NCBI RefSeq assembly: GCF_021354595.1
Contig: NZ_JADWYJ010000001.1
Coordinates: 907,446-971,445, forward strand
Direction: 5' to 3'
DNA: 64,000 nt
Origin: Maribellus sp. CM-23
GTDB lineage: Bacteria; Bacteroidota; Bacteroidia; Bacteroidales; Prolixibacteraceae
Shown: positions 60,861 through 64,000 of the stretch, one piece after another
Numbering within the stretch: position 1 is the stretch's first letter
How the letters are laid out: the number at the start of each line of letters is the position of its first letter
Translations under genes and position numbers: made by a program
The notes under the pieces: model-generated
Seen by the model: the letters and a program-made list of their open reading frames with translations, nothing else
Database searches by the model: none
Told to the model about the DNA's origin: nothing

Positions 60861-63800
60861 ATGCAAAAGATTTTGTTGATTTTTATTGTGCTGGCTGCGA
60901 CTATAAGTAGCGCAATGGCACAAAAAACGGTTACAGGAATAGTGACCGGCGAAGATGGGATCCCACTACCAGGTGTAACAGTAATTGTAAAAGGAACTAC
61001 AAATGGGACCGTTACCGGAATTGACGGAACTTACAGTCTGGAAGTTCCACAAGAGAACAGTGTCCTGGTGTTTTCATTTATCGGAATGAAAACGCAGGAA
61101 ATACAAACAGGAAATCAGACCAATATCAAGGTCACACTGGTTTCGGATGTAATTGGCTTGGAAGAAGTGGTTGCTATTGGTTATGGAACCATGAAAAAAA
61201 GCGACCTCACAGGTTCTGTGTCATCAATAAAATCAACTCAGGTTGAAAATGAAAAACCACAGGCCTTACAAGATATGTTGAGAGGTAATATTGTGGGACT
61301 TCAGGTAGGCTTCTCTACGGATGCCAAAGGTGGTGGAAGTCTTGAAATCAGGGGAGACAATACCCTAAAAGCATCTTCCAACCCATTAGTTGTATTGGAC
61401 GGGGTAATCTACCAGGGAGGGCTGGAAGATATCAATCCTAACGATATTGAGTCCATCGATGTTTTAAAAGACGCGTCATCTGCCGCAGTTTACGGAGCTC
61501 GATCGGCCAATGGGGTTATCCTGGTAACAACCAAGAAAGGAACATTGGGGAAACCCGTTATCAATATTAATTCGAGTGTTGGGTTAGCCACAATGGCAAC
61601 CATGCAGGACGTTTACAGCCCTTATGATTTCCTTTCGTGGAGAACAAAAGTAATGCAATCGCTGAACTATTACAACGAGGATACAAATTCGAAACTATAC
61701 ATCTTTGAAAACCCTAATAACTTGCCTGATGGTGTAACCCAGGAAATGTGGCTGAATGGAAGTTCGGGTGATGTAACCGATATCTGGCTGGCCAGAATAG
61801 GACTTCTACCGATTGAAATTGCAAACTACAAAGAAGGCAAATCGGTTGATTGGACTGACATGGTTTTTCAGAATGGCCTTCGTCAGGATTATAACATTTC
61901 TCTATCAGGAAAAAGCGACAGAGTAACTTATTATATGTCTCTAGGCTATAATAACAACGAAGGAATAGTTGTGGGTGATGCTTTTTCTACTATCAGAGCT
62001 AGAATAAACCTTGATGCAAAAGTGACCGACTGGCTGTCGGTTGGAATTAATACTCAATTTTCGGACAGAGATGAAAGCAAAAGAAACCGGCCTGACAATC
62101 CTGACCCTACAATACAGGCAGATTGGGGCAAGATTATAAATAACTCGCCTTGGGGTTCCATCTATAATGATGACGGGCAAACATGGAGAATCAGTCCTGT
62201 CGACGACCTTGGTCGTGGAGCCAAACACCCTTTATATGATATGACATTTCAGGAACGAAGAAGGTTTTATAATACATTAAATACAACGTTGTATACAAAC
62301 ATAAAATTACCCTTCAATATTTCATACCAGTTAAACTTCTCGCCAAGATATCAGTGGTATGAATTTATGAACCACCAATCGACCGCACACGAAGAATGGG
62401 TACTTTTTGGCGGACAGTCAAAACGCTTGCAACAGAAATCCTATAGCTGGCAGCTTGACAATTTAATTAAATGGAACCAAACATTTAAGGACATTCATAC
62501 TTTTGATGTTACCCTTCTTGTCAATGCTGAAAAATACCAAAGTTGGGAAAATTATATGTCAGCACAGGGATTCGAACCAACGGATGCGTTAAGTTTTCAC
62601 CGAATGCAGGCCGGAACTGGTTCAACGTTCCAAATAACAAGCAACGATGAGTATGAAACAGCCAATGCATTAATGGGAAGAATATTCTACTCCCTAAAAA
62701 ACCGTTACATGCTCACCTTAACGATGAGACGGGACGGTTATTCTGCCTTTGGAGAAAATAATCCCTACGGATATTTCCCCTCGACTGCCTTAGGATGGGT
62801 TTTTACGGATGAACCTTTTGCCCAAAACAATATTTTATCATATGGTAAATTACGCGTTTCGTGGGGTTCAAACGGCAACCGCGCAATTGGTCGCTACGAA
62901 GGTCTGTCTGACATGACCACTGGTAAATATCCTTATCAAACCCTGTCAGGGACCATATATGAAGGAACCCAGCTATACGTAAACCGGATGGCGAATTCGG
63001 ATTTAAAATGGGAGCAAACCCAATCCCTGAATTTTGGACTTGATTATTCAATTTTGGATGGTTTGTTCGATGGCTCGATAGACTACTATACTGCCCGAAC
63101 AAAAGATGTACTAGTTGACCGAAAGCTACCTGACATACTGGGATTTAACTCAGTAGCATCGAACTTAGGCGAAGTTAAAAACTACGGTATTGAATTCGTG
63201 GTAAACTCACGTGTTATAAAACGAGAAAATTTCCAGTGGAATATCAATGCAAACTTTGCACTTAACCGAAATGAGGTTGTCCATCTCTATGGAGACATGG
63301 TCGATGTTTTAGATAAGGATGGTAATGTAATTGGGCAGAAAGAAGGAGATGACTATACAAACAACTGGTTTATTGGCAAGCCAATTGATGTTATCTGGCA
63401 GCCAAAGATCCTGGGAGTATGGCAGGTTGGCGAAGAAGAAGAGGCTAAAAAATATGGACAATTCCCAGGCGATTTCAAATTAGAGGATGTGAATGAAGAC
63501 GATAAAATCAATGATCTGGACAATCAATATTTGGGTTATCAGACTCCACGTTTTCGTTGGAATATGAGACACGAATTTAATTTTTATAAAAATTTCGATC
63601 TTTCTTTTATGCTTTATTCCTACTGGGGGCACAAAGGTAAAATGAACTCAGCCAAAAACCGTGATAGCTTTCCGGAAAGGGTGAATTCTTATAAAATACC
63701 TTTCTGGACACCGGAAACACCACACAACGACTATGCCCGCATTTATTCTGCTGAAGGTGGAGCTGTTTTCGATGTTTGGAGAGATCGTTCGTTTATTCGC

Positions 63801-63989
63801 CTTGATAATATTTCCTTATCGTACAACGTTCCGAACTCGTTGCTGGACAGAGCGCAAATAAGCAATCTAAAAATATTTGCAACAATACGTAATGTTGGTT
63901 GGTGGGCCCCAAAATGGGAGTTCTGGGATCCGGAAAACAGTGGTCCAAATCCACGATATTTCACTCTTGGAGTTAATTTAACGCTGTAA
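60861..63989 (+). CDS. SusC/RagA-family TonB-linked outer membrane transporter
   Basis: A 1042-residue outer membrane transporter, complete. After the signal peptide (cleaved after ISSAMAQ) it has the carboxypeptidase-regulatory-like domain (GIVTGEDGIPLPGVTVIVKG), the TonB plug (EVVAIGYGTMKKSDLTGS, SNPLVVLDGVIY, DVLKDASSAAVYGARSANGV) and a 22-strand barrel ending FTLGVNLTL. There is no STN domain, so ECF-type signalling is unlikely. It imports oligosaccharides with a SusD lipoprotein, which should lie just beyond the window end. Confidence 0.97.
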   Translation: MQKILLIFIVLAATISSAMAQKTVTGIVTGEDGIPLPGVTVIVKGTTNGTVTGIDGTYSLEVPQENSVLVFSFIGMKTQEIQTGNQTNIKVTLVSDVIGLEEVVAIGYGTMKKSDLTGSVSSIKSTQVENEKPQALQDMLRGNIVGLQVGFSTDAKGGGSLEIRGDNTLKASSNPLVVLDGVIYQGGLEDINPNDIESIDVLKDASSAAVYGARSANGVILVTTKKGTLGKPVININSSVGLATMATMQDVYSPYDFLSWRTKVMQSLNYYNEDTNSKLYIFENPNNLPDGVTQEMWLNGSSGDVTDIWLARIGLLPIEIANYKEGKSVDWTDMVFQNGLRQDYNISLSGKSDRVTYYMSLGYNNNEGIVVGDAFSTIRARINLDAKVTDWLSVGINTQFSDRDESKRNRPDNPDPTIQADWGKIINNSPWGSIYNDDGQTWRISPVDDLGRGAKHPLYDMTFQERRRFYNTLNTTLYTNIKLPFNISYQLNFSPRYQWYEFMNHQSTAHEEWVLFGGQSKRLQQKSYSWQLDNLIKWNQTFKDIHTFDVTLLVNAEKYQSWENYMSAQGFEPTDALSFHRMQAGTGSTFQITSNDEYETANALMGRIFYSLKNRYMLTLTMRRDGYSAFGENNPYGYFPSTALGWVFTDEPFAQNNILSYGKLRVSWGSNGNRAIGRYEGLSDMTTGKYPYQTLSGTIYEGTQLYVNRMANSDLKWEQTQSLNFGLDYSILDGLFDGSIDYYTARTKDVLVDRKLPDILGFNSVASNLGEVKNYGIEFVVNSRVIKRENFQWNINANFALNRNEVVHLYGDMVDVLDKDGNVIGQKEGDDYTNNWFIGKPIDVIWQPKILGVWQVGEEEEAKKYGQFPGDFKLEDVNEDDKINDLDNQYLGYQTPRFRWNMRHEFNFYKNFDLSFMLYSYWGHKGKMNSAKNRDSFPERVNSYKIPFWTPETPHNDYARIYSAEGGAVFDVWRDRSFIRLDNISLSYNVPNSLLDRAQISNLKIFATIRNVGWWAPKWEFWDPENSGPNPRYFTLGVNLTL

Positions 63990-64000
63990 GTAAATCGTAT

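Overview
The window is a chromosomal segment from a member of the phylum Bacteroidota, most likely a marine or sediment Bacteroidia lineage of the Marinilabiliales/Prolixibacteraceae type (lineage is inference). Supporting evidence: a type IX secretion locus (porU, porV, gldJ), a SusC/RagA TonB-dependent transporter, TPR-LytS-type kinases with LytTR regulators, many lipoproteins, mostly weak ribosome binding sites, and several promoters with the Bacteroidetes -7 element TAnnTTTG. I found no tRNA, rRNA, CRISPR array, phage or plasmid module.

Layout. 1-1.8 kb: minus-strand lemA with two TPM-domain genes, the last cut by the window edge. 1.9-5.7 kb: urocanate hydratase, then a bacteriohemerythrin overlapping a receiver-first histidine kinase; nearly identical 15-bp terminator hairpins lie on either side of that pair. 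5.9-11.1 kb: small plus-strand genes (DUF3667, two acetyltransferase/SDR genes, a Kunitz-like lipoprotein, DUF4269, LRR, serine hydrolase) and, at 6746-6961, a non-coding array of twelve CCTGT/ACAGG motifs spaced 20-21 bp around a central palindrome. 11.1-19 kb: minus-strand porU-porV-ispF-CoA-binding-thioredoxin run, divergent from gldJ-murF. 20.3-29.3 kb: thioredoxin, CCA-adding enzyme, nuclease-like and beta-helix lipoproteins, and a divergent NamZ / NagZ-beta-lactamase pair for muropeptide turnover. 29.5-40.8 kb: small DNA-binding protein, DUF1080 lipoprotein, uracil permease, a TPR kinase-LytTR two-component pair flanked by what look like decayed partial copies, then a run of small envelope genes. 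40.8-44.4 kb: a DNA-repair-like radical SAM pair divergent from a LexA-like XRE-S24 regulator with a clear candidate operator. 44.4-47.5 kb: Ppx/GppA phosphatase, a REP-bracketed RAYT transposase, queG and a YdeI-like gene. 47.5-64 kb: carbohydrate region with sulfatase, large GH2 enzyme, AraC regulator, UroD-family protein, two DUF6807 proteins, Gfo/Idh/MocA oxidoreductase, ThuA protein and SusC.

How genes work together. PorU and PorV process and shuttle type IX cargo; GldJ is a gliding/secretion lipoprotein whose gene is conserved beside them. NamZ and the NagZ-hydrolase fusion would successively trim peptidoglycan fragments. The 47.5-64 kb genes look like a polysaccharide or modified-sugar utilisation locus: SusC imports, sulfatase and GH2 cleave, and the oxidoreductase/ThuA/DUF6807/UroD set probably processes an unusual sugar or its substituents.

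The observations I consider least explained are the 20-bp-phased ACAGG array, the bacterial Kunitz-like lipoprotein, the AraC-UroD-DUF6807 locus and the possible LexA-like control of the radical SAM repair pair.
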